Assembly: GCA_028023455.1 (NCBI GenBank) | Contig: JAQFVV010006352.1 | Coordinates: 2,128,204-2,192,203, forward strand | Source: Epiperipatus broadwayi | Taxonomy: Eukaryota > Onychophora > Udeonychophora > Euonychophora > Peripatidae | Length of the DNA stretch: 64,000 nucleotides | Direction of reading: 5' to 3' | Shown here: positions 25,755 through 37,918 of the stretch, in pieces | Position numbering within the stretch: the stretch's first letter is position 1 | Layout of the letters: the number at the start of each line of letters is the position of its first letter | Notes under the pieces: generated by a model | Told to the model about the DNA's origin: nothing | What the model saw: the letters and a program-made list of their open reading frames with translations, nothing else | The model's database searches: none | Translations under genes and position numbers: made by a program

Positions 25755-27570
25755 ATTCAAATATCAGCCTTTCAAGCTAATTGTGCATATGCTTTTGCGA
25801 GTGTTAATAATAATAAATGAATACTTTCTCTCCAATAAAAGATATAATATTTATGCAGGAATAAAATGAATCCACCTATTCCTGTGACTCAAATGCTTAT
25901 ATATGAGCAAATCTAAAGTATTGGCAAGGAATGTGTGAGGAAGGAACACTCACTTTAAATTACTATATATGATGTCTGAATGAATGACGTCACTGAAATT
26001 GTCTAGAATTTACTGAACGTTACTCTAACTGAAACTTAATCATATGTAAATAAGCATTTATTTTTATATAGTGCATGTTTACAATTGTATTACATTAAAA
26101 TATCAGCCTTTCAAGCTAATTGTGCATACGCTTTTGCGAGTGTTAATAATAATAAATGAATACTTTCTCTCTAATACAAGATATAGTATTTATGCAGGAA
26201 TAAAATGAATCCACCTATTCCTGCGACACAAATGCTTATATATTAGCAAATCTAAAGTACTGGCAAGGAAAGTGTGAGGATGGAACATTCACTTTAAATT
26301 ACTATATACAATGTCTGAATGAATGACATCAGTGAAATTGTCTAGAATTTACTAAACGTCACTCTAACTGAATCTTAATCATATGTAAATAAGCATTTAT
26401 TTTTATATAGCGCATGTTTACAATTGTATTACATTCAGCCTTTCAAGCTAATTGTGCATATGCTTTTGCGAGTGTTAATAATAATAATAAATGAATACTT
26501 TCTCTCCAATACAAGATATATTATTTATGCAGGAATAAAATGAATCAACCTATTCCTGCAACTCAAATGCTTATATATGACCAAATCTGAAGTACTGGCA
26601 AGGAAAGCATGAGGATGGAACCCTCACTTTAAAATACTATATACAATTTGTAATTACTATATACCATATGCACTATATAAAAATAAATGCTTATTTACAT
26701 ATGATTAAGTTTCAGTTAGAGTGACGTTTAGTAAATTCTAGACAATTTCACAGATGTCATTCATTCAGACATCGTATATAGTAATTTAAAGTGAATGTTC
26801 CATCCTCACGCTTTCTTTGCCAGTACTTCAGATTTGCTCATATATAAGCATTTGAGTCGCAGGAATAGGTGGATTCATTTTATTCCTGCATAAATACTAT
26901 ATCATGTATTGGAGAGAAAGTTCCTTTATTATTATTAACACTCACAAAAGCATATGCACAATTAGCTTGAAAGGCTGATATTTGAATGTAATACAATTGT
27001 AAACATGTGCTATATAAAAATAAATACTAATCTACTATGTAAATGTTATATTTATTTTATATAGCATGATGTTTATGAATTGTAATGAACTAATGATCAG
27101 CTTTTCAAGCTAATACACATGCGCTTTATGAATCTTAATAATAAATGGATATTCTCATTTTCAACACAAGATAAAGTCTTTGTGAAAGAATAGAATGAAC
27201 CACCTATTCTTTCAACCCAAAGGCTTATGTATGGGCAAATCTTAAGTACTGAAAATGAGAGCATGAAGATATTAACCAATCACTTTAAATTACTTTTACT
27301 ATGTCTGAATGAATGACGCCTACAAAATTTACTAGAATTTACAATATGTCATTCTTAAATGAAATTAAACATATGTAAATGAGATTGATTGGTTAATATC
27401 TTCATGCTCTCATTTCCAGTACTTAAGATTTGCCCATACTTAAGTATTTGGGTTGAAAGAATAGGTGGATTCATTCTATTCTTTCGTAAAGACTTTATAT
27501 TGTATTGAAAATGAGAGTATTCATTTATTATTAAGATTCATAAAGTGCATTTGTATTAGCTTGAAAACTG
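25755..27570. repeat. ~335-bp repeat array, tandem then inverted
   Basis: Three head-to-tail copies start near 25760, 26100 and 26432 (period 332-340 bp; landmark tcagcctttcaagctaattg). An inverted copy follows at about 26650-27035, then a diverged forward copy (27036-27370) and an inverted diverged copy (about 27385-27570). Conserved blocks include atgaatccacctattc, gcaaatct(a/t)aagta and catatgtaaa. No coding potential and no ribozyme core. The near-symmetrical arrangement could fold into long hairpins. Confidence 0.85.
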
Positions 27571-28375
27571 ATCACTAATTAACTATATAAAATATATCTC
27601 AAACTCCATTAAATTTTTCTTAAGTCATAATATTATTTTAATAACAAAATATATAACAAAGCTTTCAATATCCATTACAATAAAGTTCTTTCAAGTAATT
27701 GAATCCTTAATCATATCTGAAAATTTTTAGCTGAAAAGTTACTAACTGGAATGTCTTGGCATCAATATTTTTTATCATACCAACTACGTTTTTCAGTTTC
27801 TGTCTATACTAAATTTATATTCTTTTTTAAAAAAGTTCAGAATATAAAATCAAATCATCCTTACTAATAAGTTGCTAATCACAATTAGGCATATTTTCTC
27901 ATAAGATTATATTTTTATTCAATGTAGTCTTTCAATCAACTATTTCTGTGCTAAAATTACTATAGCAATCAACTATTTCCAAGAGTAATACTGCCAGTTA
28001 TTTTTATTTATAAAGAAAATACTCAAATGATTTCATATCAAATTATCATAATACATGTTTAAACAAATGAAACTATGTCTATTGACTCAAAGATTTACAT
28101 TCAATATATTATTGCAAATATTTTTTAAAAAGTAGTTGCTATAATTGGATTACTCAATCCAGAAATAGTCGTTACTATCACAATTTTTTTTTACTGAAAT
28201 GAAACTTTGCTTATTTATATATTAATTGATAATAATTAGCTATCCTAGCATGACATCCTATTCCTACTAAGAATGACATACCTTCTCATAAAGTAATTAT
28301 AATGTACTTATACAATATTTGATGTTTTAACTTTATAAAAATATTGACAAAATATATTTTGGCACTATTATAGTA

Positions 28376-28378
<3 letters not shown>

Positions 28379-28428
<50 letters not shown>
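28379..28428. repeat. (TA)n microsatellite
   Basis: About 25 TA units in otherwise featureless intron. Confidence 0.95.
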
Positions 28429-28430
<2 letters not shown>

Positions 28431-28934
28431 TTTAAATCATAATAATGATAAATAATATATAAATTAAACAAAGGTACTTTATAAAACATTATAGTCATTA
28501 TCAACTGAAATCAAGTAGACAGAAAATAGCAGATACCATACAGTTTCGAAAACTGCGTATTTGGATATTAGCAGATTGTCTAAATACAGTACATTCTTTA
28601 AATTTGTTTATAAAAATTATTGCTCTATTATTTCTCTTTTTAGCATGATTTTATGATGCTTTCCTGGGTTAAAAATAAATTGAAAATTGAAAATTTTTTT
28701 ATGGTAAAAAAAAAAAAACAGGCAGAATTAGACTGATTATTCATAGTGTTTTATAACAGTTGATATTTTTTTAGTCTTTTTTTTCCAAAATATATCTCGA
28801 TTTCCCAAGGAAGATTTTTTACAACCATATATAATATAAAATATTATTTTTTTGCATATATTTTTCATTACTATAATTTAAAATTTATATATAGTACATT
28901 TTTAATGAGTAACTTGTTATTTCATAAGTACATA

Positions 28935-29010
28935 ATCAGAGGGAATTTGAACCCAGACTTTCAAGCTTCCTTTAGTCATCCACTCCATCTTATACAACCG
29001 ATGCACCCTA
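28935..29010 (-). other. Possible tRNA-like relic
   Basis: The minus strand ends with gtctgggttcaaattccct, which looks like a tRNA T-arm (B box), preceded by a degenerate D/anticodon region. It could be a tRNA-derived repeat. The rest of 27.6-29.58 kb shows nothing else. Confidence 0.25.
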
Positions 29011-29587
29011 CCACATACATGTGAGAAAGATAAATGATCTGCAATAGACGTACTTCGTGCTAAACCAGCATTCACCAGTTAATATGTATCATCATCTACC
29101 ATATATATATATACAATAAGTGACTATACCTAGCTTAAAGCATACACATTATACTTGGACTTAAGTATTACATACATAAGAAATATGTTTTTTCTTGATA
29201 ATAAAAAAAAGGAAAAATTTACAATGATACTAAATATATCTGATTCAATATTTATCAGTTTTTAATAAATAAAAAACAAAAAACAAAAATTTTCTAAAAA
29301 TAATTTATTCAAATTTCATCTTCATTTATTACTCCATTCCATGAATGTAAAATGAAAAATGTCTTTACCCTTAGAAATTTGTTATAAATCACTAAGAAGT
29401 CAAATTATATTGTAAGAGAAAAATATAACACAATGTAGAGAATTAAAATGTCGCTTAAAAAAAATTAAATAGTTTAAGCCTTCTGTCCTGTAGAGGGACT
29501 ATTCTTCAAGAACTGCACTTAATATGCCTTATGCTTTGCATATTATTACCAGTGAATTCATAACAACACATAACATTTTCAAAACTT

Positions 29588-29689
29588 AATTAAAATCAAG
29601 ATGGTTAGCATAGCTGCTTTCCAAGCAGCTGGCCTGGGTTTGCTTCCCGGTCAATGCATTTGACATATAAAAAAAATTAAAATCAAGAT
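29588..29689 (+). mobile_element. tRNA-Gly(UCC)-derived SINE with 15-bp target duplication
   Basis: The core (29603-29659) is ggttagcatagctgctttcc then aagcagctgg and gggtttgcttcccgg, matching the D-arm, a TTTCCAA anticodon loop (UCC, glycine) and T-arm of tRNA-Gly. The acceptor 5' half is missing. After the tRNA part comes ttgacatata and an A-rich tail. The 15-bp sequence aattaaaatcaagat occurs exactly on both sides (29588-29602 and 29675-29689), so this is a retrotransposed copy, not a tRNA gene. The same tail follows the copy at 56.3 kb. Confidence 0.88.
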
Positions 29690-30189
29690 TGTAAACTTTT
29701 ACAAACTCATATAGCTTAAGTGAGGAATTAGTTATTAAATCCTGGATCAATTTTCTTGCTCACTTTTTGAAACAAATTACTGGAGGGCGTCATTTCTTTG
29801 TAAACAAAGATAAATATAATGTTTCGGGGCCGGTCTTTTTTTGTTGTTGTTTTTGTTTATTAAAAGTAAAAAATCAAAAAAATCAAATAATAAATCTTTA
29901 CAAAAAAATATGTAAATCAAACTAAATTAAAAAAAGTAATTAGTTTTTATTCTTTTTATTACTTACTTTTTTTTTCTTTAAAAAAATTTACAAAGAAATA
30001 TTTTCATTTTATGGTGAAATCAATATATTTCTAACTTTTCATTTTACGGTGAAATCAATATACTTTTAACAACTGTATTAGAGTAGGGGGCCCTTTAATT
30101 GTTTTAACAAGTTAATTAACGAAGGTTGAAGAGGTCGCAACTTTTTTGACAATAAAAAAAAATCATTTTATTTACATTAAATGGTCAAA

Positions 30190-30773
30190 TGTATAACAAA
30201 ACAAAACAAACTTATTTGGCTATTCAGGAACAACTCAAAGCTCTAGTAGTAGTGCAATCGCTGGTATCACGGCACACTCCTCCGAAGATCCACTGCTGTG
30301 GAAGAATCCTGCCCTCGTGGTTCTTTCACCAGCTAAACAAGATCTTTCCAACTTCAACAACTGAGCCCAGACTGCCGATTTGACAGCATGGCTGAGACAA
30401 AACTCTCATGACAGAGCTCGTGAAGTCCGTTGGTCCAGTGCATAAGAGAGCCTGGAGACATGTTCAAGTTGGAGATGGCCCTTGACACTGTCATCTCCTT
30501 ACAGCTCCAATAGTATAGGAGACATACTATCATCACGAAATTGAGACATGATCCCTCCAGCCACATCCCTTGCCGAATAGAACACTGATGTCCACATGAA
30601 CTGATTTTACATTTGAAATGGTAGCTTCCACGATGGTATAATGTCATATTTTCTCCACATGCACACTTCTTCATAGATACCACTACTCCATACTGTTGTA
30701 GAAAGTTGATGGCATCAGCTTGGGAGCAAGGCAAATCCTAAACTTTAATCTTCGGAAAATTTTGTTCCGACAT
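30190..30773 (-). pseudogene. ISXO2-like (IS1016/Merlin-type) DNA transposase, broken
   Basis: The minus strand begins ATG at 30773 (MSEQNFPKIKV) but hits TAG at 30740-30738. It then stays open to 30354: AINFLQQYGVV, a zinc-ribbon with Cys pairs (CACGENM and CKISSCGHQC), SIRQGMWLEGS and LLYYWSCKEMT. This matches the N-terminal zinc ribbon and start of ISXO2-like transposases. Beyond a frameshift, RRKNHVGR-like and LPQQWIFGGVC are visible (about 30330-30260), the expected start of the DDE catalytic core (pattern E.DE....R.N.GR....WVFGG). The rest of the core is absent. I could not define the terminal inverted repeats. Confidence 0.78.
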
Positions 30774-30989
30774 TTTATAAACCTCACAGTTTTTCTCACC
30801 AAAACGTGACTTGGAGCGTGATCTTATTGAAATCGCACTCACACATGCACTAAAAAATTTTTGGGAGAAGGAAATGTGGGCTATGGAAGCATCAGACAAT
30901 GCTCATAATTGTTAGTAGACTTTCATAAAACATGAGAGACACAGGGTGATCAAGTTTTAATGAATATTAAAATAGTTTTCACATTCGTA

Positions 30990-31260
30990 ATTCCAGCCAC
31001 CCTCACATAATACTGTATCCAAAAGTTATATTTGATCTTACATCAAAAATACATAACACAAATCTGAGCTGTAAGCTGACATGATAATTTCTGCTGCCAG
31101 ATTAATAAACATCATGTTTCTGTGCATTATCATAGAAATAGACTTTCAGCCACTGCTATATCATTCAATAGTGGAGGCGGCCTCCTAAATGGCATATTTC
31201 TGTGCACTATCATAGAAATACCACCCTCCAGTGGTTTCAACATTCTATTGTAAAACATCC
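30990..31260 (+). repeat. Short direct repeat
   Basis: The blocks catgtttctgtgcattatc (from 31112) and catatttctgtgcactatc (from 31191), each continuing atagaaata, are two diverged copies 79 bp apart. Function unknown. Confidence 0.5.
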
Positions 31261-31659
31261 CAAATTATTTTCTACAATATTCTTATCATTGATCATCACT
31301 TTAAAAAATTGTACTGAATACAATTTAAAATGTAAGTAAATTTGTTTTATATTATAATAAAATGAAAGGGTAAAACCTTTGTCAGAAGCACCTTAAAAAT
31401 GCTTATGTGACAGCCAATCAAATACAATAATGACTGCACTGTGGAACTCTCAATTCAAGAACAGAAGCCAAAACTATGAGAAAAAGATGGGACCTACCAT
31501 CTTTTCTACTTAAATTTATATATAAATAAGTCAGACTCAAGCCTTCCAAACTAAGAGCATGAAGCTTAAAACACCTTCACATTTAATTCATTAAATCTTA
31601 TATATAAATAAACAATGCAAAATCTTTCCATTTACAAAGAAGTAATTTTTAAATCTACT

Positions 31660-32450
31660 AAAATATTTTATATAAATGAATACTCCCACTTTTTCAAACA
31701 CAAGATAAAGTCTTTGGGAAAAGATAGAATGAATCTATCTTTTTGACCTAAGTGTATATGTATGGGCAAATCTTAAGTGTTTGAAAATGAGAGCATGAAG
31801 TTGTTAATTGATCACTTTAAATTACTTTTTTTACAATGTGAATGAATGACGCTTTTGAAATTTCTAGAATTTATGATAAGTCATTTTTATTAAATTAAAC
31901 ATATGTAAACAAGACATTTATTTGATATAGCGTGATGTTTTTATAAACTGTAATACAAATATGCCAATAAGCTAATGCACATACGCTTTGTAGATGCCAT
32001 TATATAAATAAATACTCCCACTTTTTCAAACACAAGATAAAGTCTTTGGTAAAAGATAGATTGAATCTATCTTTTTGACCCAAACATATATGTATGGGCA
32101 AATCTTAAGTGTTTACATATGTTTAAGTTAATAAGAATGATTGTACCTTAAATTCTAGAAATTTCAAAAGTGTCATTCATTCGTCATTCATTCACGTAGT
32201 AAAAAAGGAATTTAAAGGGATCAATTAACAACTTCACGCTCTCATTTTCAAACACTTAAGATTTGCCCATACATATATGCTTGGGTCAAAAAGATAGATT
32301 CATTCTATCTTTTCCCAAAGACTTTATCTTGTGTTTGAAAAAGTGGGAGTATTCATTTATATAGTGACATCTACAAAGTGCATGTGCATTAGCTTATTGG
32401 CTTATTTGTATTACAGTTTATAAAAACATCGCACTATATCAAATAAATGT
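31660..32450. repeat. ~335-bp repeat family, second cluster (tandem plus inverted)
   Basis: The landmark aatactcccactttttcaaa occurs at about 31678 and 32008 (period 330) and again inverted near 32330-32350. Shared blocks with the cluster at 25.7-27.6 kb include tgggcaaatcttaagt, gaatgaatgacg and catatgtaaa, so this is a subfamily of the same repeat. The inverted half begins near 32110, so the cluster is nearly palindromic. Confidence 0.83.
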
Positions 32451-33185
32451 CTTGTTTAAAATATTCTACTCATATATAATACACAAAATTTGGAAATTTA
32501 GCATGGGGATCTTTTATTATAAAAATAATCCAATAATAAGTCTTTTGATAAATTATTTGACATTTGTGAATCGAAATTTTGGATACGTTGATCCAGAGAA
32601 CTTTAGCTTTATAGGGATCACTCTGTCAATACATTCATAATAGGGAGATGCTGAGCTATTGATATTGTTTTCGCAGTTGGAATATACAGATGGCTTAACG
32701 CGGACAATTTTCAAAGCATTTCCTGCCAAATCATTTGTTCTATTAAAAAGTCCTAGCGTTTTTATTTATTTGTAGATTGGGCCGACCTGAATACTTGAAA
32801 GAAATAGAAGCTGAATAAAGCCATTTATTAAGCTAGCAAATTTAATGAAGTTTTTAAGCTAAAACTGTATCATAGACAGAAATATTCAATCCAAACAATT
32901 CTAAGTACACTATATGTAATGTGTTGCATTGAAAAAAAAATAAAGTGATAAGGCGTGATAATATTATGACCTATGATTTACAAAAATAGTATTTTTAGGT
33001 CGGATGTTGCATCTTGTGTATGTATCTATGTAATCAGATATATATATATACTTAAACGCTCATTTCATCATGCATTTTTGAAATAAATTAATAAAGTCGA
33101 TATTTATTTGAAGTTGGGGTCAAAGTTATGAGAATAAAAAGTTTGATATTTGGAAATAAAAAAAAAGAATCAAAGCTAGAATTAC

Positions 33186-33254
33186 CTTATAAACGTCAAA
33201 ACTATCTATAATGCCATCAAACAAGATGTAGAGATCATTTAATAAATCCACAAT
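33186..33254 (-). CDS. Guanylate cyclase catalytic domain exon C
   Basis: This small exon of exactly 23 codons (phase 0 on both sides) encodes IVDLLNDLYILFDGIIDSF then DVYK. It matches the conserved family segment V.LLNDLYT.FD.IID.FDVYK, which follows the first metal-binding loop in receptor guanylate cyclases. Splice sites are a T-rich tract with AG at 33256-33255 and GTAAT at 33185. It joins exon B (ending SSALQ) to exon D (starting VETINDAY) with no gap in the domain, which strongly supports the five-exon model. It is flanked by introns of about 12 and 18 kb filled with transposable elements. Confidence 0.95.
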
Positions 33255-33904
33255 CTATAATAACAAAGAAAAAAATGAACATATAATTAAAGCATTAAAA
33301 ATGCGTTTCTCCCTATTTCTCTTGCTACTTGTTTGCCCTAAATGATTACTTAAGTTTCATTATATTAGTGCTGGATTTTTTTTAGTACTTTAAAGCATAT
33401 TTATTATTATTTTCAATTATATATATATATATCCACAGATGGCGTCCTTTTTAACTTGCATTTTTGTTTATCATATATATATACATATATATATATATAT
33501 AATCTTGTAAATCATGTTTTCCGGAACAACTGTGTGTTTCGAGGAAATATAACACTTGCCCTCAACTGCTTAAAATAATAATTACGAATTTTTAAAAATA
33601 ATAATAATTGTATCATATAGTTGTTGAATAGTTTGGCTCAAATTTGGATGATTTTTTTGTGTGAAAAGACTTCCAGATTGATGGTAATTTTACTGTTTCT
33701 TCATATTTTAATACAATGTTTATTTAATAATTTCTGTAGCCTCAGTGAAAATACTTTGATGATGATTGTTACATGTGGATATGATTTTAATATTTGAGAA
33801 ATTATTGTACTTTGATTTACAAGTGTCAAACTTATCCCAAGCACAACATTGACTTAAATCACTCTAGACAAATATTAACTCTAGATAAATACAGTAATGA
33901 TTAT

Positions 33905-34252
33905 CACTAATCATTTATGAAATCAGAGATTATCTCTAGCACAGATAACTTAAGTTAAAAATTAATATGCTTGTTTTTCTTTTAGAGCAACACACACATG
34001 GAGTAATTTAACTTTAATTCTTCTTTACCATGTGTACTATCTACTATAAATTAAATAACTTCCATCACATAGATTAGATAAATCTATGTGATGGAAGTTA
34101 TTAGCTGCATATATAATAGATATTATACAGGGGGGGGGGTAATTTGAATTACTCCATATGTATGTTTAAGCAAAAAAAACAAGCATATTGAGCTTTTACT
34201 AAGATTTAAAGTTCATATCTGTGCAAGAGATAATCTCTGATTGAATAAATGA
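33905..34252. repeat. Inverted duplication containing PLE endonuclease sequence
   Basis: The arms 33911-34010 and 34150-34252 are inverted copies (aatcagagattatctct, gcacagata, aatatgcttgtttt). The centre is a perfect hairpin with 22-nt arms at 34054-34102 (aataacttccatcacatag and onward). The right arm is continuous with PLE coding text on the minus strand (HLFNQRLSLAQI) and the left arm encodes the same words on the plus strand. A run of nine G lies at about 34131-34139. Confidence 0.8.
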
Positions 34253-34515
34253 CTATTATTCTTTCCTATGTATGTTATTTGATACATTCCACATGGGATT
34301 TCATAGACTTGAGCTTCTAGAAAGATTAAATCCTTCAACTTGATTAGAATACTATTGTTCTTTTGTTTACTCAAGAACAAAATGTAAATACTTTTATTGG
34401 AGTACACATTTCTTATATAAAAGAAATCACAGATAAAAGTGCATGGGTGCCGAGATGCTATAGCATAAAAATATTTTCCATTGAACAAAAGATCAACAAT
34501 ATGGTAAAAGGCCAA
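34213..34515 (-). pseudogene. PLE fragment: end of RT and start of GIY-YIG endonuclease
   Basis: A 100-codon minus-strand ORF reads, near its end, LKDLIFLEAQVYEIPCG then TYIGKNNSHLFNQRL. This is the canonical PLE junction: a linker, VYEIPCG with the first Cys, then the YIG motif and NQRL where others have ..RI.EH. The first half (YIRNVYSNK.., ILFLSKQ) would be the end of the RT domain. The rest of the RT upstream is not recognisable. Confidence 0.65.
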
Positions 34516-35060
34516 TGATAGATATTATTTTTTTAGAAGTTTAAGGAGTCTATGAGATCCCATAGAACATATGCCAAACCACATGCATAGGAAAGAACAA
34601 TAGCTATATAGGTCGTTAGATGAGATGAACATGTTAATTAATGCAGTAAAAATATTTAATAGCTTCAGCACTTGCTCTCTATATTTTAGATACTAGACAT
34701 CACAAATATTTTATAAATACTAAAATATTTACATGCAATAATCATCATTAAATAATATTTAAAGGGGCAAAAGAAATTAAAAAAAAAACAAATTGTATTA
34801 ACAAAGGGAGTGAAACAATAATATCACCCATCATATGGAGGAGTTTTTTTCACACAAATAAAAAAAAAACTCATCAATATTCAACAACTATATGGCATAA
34901 TTATTATCTCTACAACAACCATGCGATTACTTCTTTATCTAGTTTAAGGCAAATGTTAATTTGACAACTCGGTTATTGGTATTTTATTTTAAATTTATTT
35001 TTACTAAACGCGAATGCTCTCTTAAAAACATGATTTAAAAATATCATTTACTTATATACT
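34516..35060. other. Intron sequence without recognised element
   Basis: AT-rich sequence with an A-run; nothing supportable. Confidence 0.4.
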
Positions 35061-35084
35061 GTATATATATATATATATATATAT

Positions 35085-36644
35085 TGTACCGGGTCGAACC
35101 GCTGAAACCACCTACTTATACGTATATATAAGTTTTGGCCGGTTTCAAACTCCTTCACAATACATTTATAATATTATAAAGGTTAGGTGAACGAACCGGC
35201 ACGTTCGAGCAAAATGGGAGATCTTATTAATAGCTTTAACTATCAACAATGGCCCATCTCGGCTGCTAGATTCAAACCCCTACCATCCAAATACTTTATT
35301 TGTTTCGGGGTAAACCCCGGGGCGCCAGCTAGTCTGAAGACTAACATATTCGGGTAGTAGGCTCATAATCCAGCGCTCGAAACAATTCCCTTAACCAGCC
35401 CAGTCTAATTTTAATCAATGATATTTATTGCTAATAAGATATTGATAAAAAGAATTGACCGACAGATCAAGTTTAAATTTAAAAATAATTTATTTCAATC
35501 AACATCAATTAAGTTTAAATATAATTTACTAACCAACATCAACGCATTCTAAACATTTTATAAATCCAAATTTCACACACGCACATTTTAAATTTACATA
35601 TGATAGGATATTTCATGAACAAAGCAACATAATCTTAGACATTTAAATTAACTCTCATTCGCAAAAATAATAATAAAGCATTAATGACATTTGAGACTCT
35701 CGCACACACATCAATAGTTTCTTTTATGTATGATAGAGTTCATATAATGTTAATCTTCAATATTTACGGATTACAGTGGTGACTACTACTGGTAAATAAT
35801 AATAATAAAACAGATACCTAGGATTTTTTTTTTCTTGTCGGTGGCTACTTCTGCTGCTTCTAATGGATTGTATCTAACCAGTTAGATTTTGTTTATGGAA
35901 GAGAATTTATGGTAATCCGTTGGTTTCTTCTTGGAGACAGCTGCACGTTTTGACGGAGGGTTTCTGTGTTGTTATCCAGACATTATTTCTCAGGCAGGTT
36001 TTGATGGTCTTATTGGACTAACAAGGCTGGAGCGCAAGCGTATATTTCCAAAAGCTTTTCAGCACTGCATTTCTGTAAACTGACACAGTAAAACTAGACT
36101 GAATTTCAAACTCCAACTGAACTGATAAACAAAAAAAAGTCTATTTATACCTGCGACGTGTTTTTGTTTTAATATCCTCCGGCAATACGTGTTGTCGAAA
36201 TTCCTTTAGATTATTATGACAACGTGTTTTTCGATTGAATATTTTATTAGTAGTAGCTATTTTAAAATGTGTTATTTTCATATCTTTAATTAGCAGTCCA
36301 CCACTGTGTTTCTTTTGAAATACATTTCATTTCTTTATTCATTTTTCTTTTTTTATATTATTCTTACATGCATACTTTTGTTTACATTCGCACGCACTAA
36401 TATAATCTATTACAATAAACTGGAATGAAAAGAGATTTTTTTTTTTTTTTTATATCTTAATAATTTTAACTTTTTACGAAACTCTTAGTTTGTTTTTTTT
36501 TTTTTTTTTATAGGAAAACTCCCTCTCCCCTCTTTAAAGTAATTAATTGTAACTTTCAAATTCTTTTTTCCGAAAGATTTTGATAATAATTTTTATCCAA
36601 AATTATTTTATATACATGTGCCAATTTGGCATTGGCACATTACA
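35085..36644 (-). mobile_element. LTR retrotransposon 1: 3' LTR (1.56 kb)
   Basis: On the minus strand the LTR starts TGTAATGTGCC at 36644 and ends CCCGGTACA at 35085, giving the standard TG..CA. It is preceded by a polypurine tract (36660-36645, acgaagggggg). A TATA box GTATAAATAG lies at 36150-36141 with an initiator-like TCAGTT about 20 bases downstream. Beyond the LTR end is (TA)n. The last ~305 bp recurs at 39199-39505 in the same orientation, and nearly the whole LTR recurs inverted at 39553-41098. Confidence 0.88.
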
Positions 36645-36660
36645 CCCCCCTTCGTTTTAG
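36645..36660 (-). other. Polypurine tract of LTR element 1
   Basis: The minus strand reads ctaaaacgaagggggg directly before the TGTAATG of the LTR. This position and composition are those of the plus-strand DNA primer. Confidence 0.8.
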
Positions 36661-37680
36661 AGTAAAATGCGTCATTTTTGACCATTTTATCTCTTGCAAT
36701 TTTAATTGTTGACTATAAAGATTTATTAATTTTTTTTATTCTAGATAATTCCTACACATGTGTATATGTGCAGCATAATTCTACACCTACTAATATTCTA
36801 GATATCGAGTTATTACTGGACTTGCTTACAGGGAATCTATAATAAATACATCCCTTTTTGCACTCACCATAAGGTGCAGCAGTACCAAGAAAATAACCTA
36901 AAAGGATATCTGGATAAATACATTTAAGATACTCATCATAAGGTATCGTATTTACCAAATATTACAGTGTATGTGCGCGTATATACCCATGCATACTTAT
37001 TTATTTACTAACATTTTTCTTGATTAACATGTGCGTTGATCACTTTTCCTAAGTATTGACCATTTCAAATTCTTATTTTTCTAGAGTGCATGTAATATTA
37101 AGAGAAGTAGGCAGCAAAATATAAGGCAATTCAACACACAGATCGACTTTGTGCTGATTTAAACCAACTTTTAATTTCTTGCGGAAGTCGTGACTACAGC
37201 ATGGGCAACTGTTGTGCACAACGGATCATGAAAAGGGACTTTAAGATTGCGAATGGCAGGACTATCTCTACTGCACATTCGACTTACTAAAATATCTATT
37301 TTATTTGGTTACTGGGAATTTTTCCTCCAGATTTATTAATTTTTATATGCCAGGACTTTTCTACTGGCGCATCATCATCAATATTAATTATTTTTCGCAC
37401 TACCCATCTGTAGAACAAAGTCACCGTAAGACAAGGCTTAATCCAACAAAAGTCAGGCCTGGAATTTATCTCCTTGCCCAAATACTCGCACACACCTCAA
37501 TCCTAATTTAATACACTTTTCTTTTTTTTTCTTTTTTTTTAACTTTATTTGATAATGTTTTATTTCCATTAATACGTTCATTATACACTTATTTATTTCA
37601 TTTTTATTTTTAAAGCGTTATTTTACTCTCTCTTTTTTTTTTTTTAAAAAAAAAACATTTTCATTTTGCTTGACTATTTT
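36661..37680 (-). other. Internal region of LTR element 1, no recognisable pol
   Basis: Two short minus-strand ORFs occur (36958-36752 and 37493-37296). The first contains two related motifs, IPYDEYLKCIY and APYGECKKGCIYY, suggesting an internal repeat, and resembles a patch at 58.74-58.87 kb (IPYGEYQKCIYSD). I do not see protease, RT, RNase H or integrase motifs. Confidence 0.45.
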
Positions 37681-37918
37681 GATTTTACACATTTGTTTTG
37701 TTTGCGTCACGCTCCACTATGTTCTAGACTTATGAGCTGGGGTATCAATATAATCGATAAGACATAATCGAGGATTTTTGACATAATCATTTTGTTTGTC
37801 TAATTTGATTTTACATATTTATTTTGTTTGCGTCATGCTCCGCTATGTTCTAGACTTATGAGCTGGGATATCAATATAATCGATAAGACATAATCTTTTG
37901 ACATAAATCATTTTATCG
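37681..37918. repeat. Tandem repeat, 126-bp period, inside LTR element 1
   Basis: Two copies share gattttaca, ttgtttgcgtca, actatgttctagacttatga/gctatgttctagacttatga and atataatcgataagacataa. The second begins at about 37807. Confidence 0.85.

Noticed and set aside
25755-27570. CRISPR-like array
   Set aside because: Repeat units are over 330 bp with no short repeat/spacer pattern, and the sequence is eukaryotic.
25755-32450. Possible hammerhead ribozyme in the ~335-bp repeats (ctgaatgaatgacg...gaaattgtc)
   Set aside because: Length and array form recall ribozyme satellites, but the core reads CTGAATGA rather than CTGATGA, stems do not pair, and the GAAA is lost in diverged copies.
33421-33480. 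Possible PLE pseudo-LTR fragment (acagatggcgt... followed by aacttg)
   Set aside because: Only short words match the pLTR at 20.1-20.6 kb; too little to claim.
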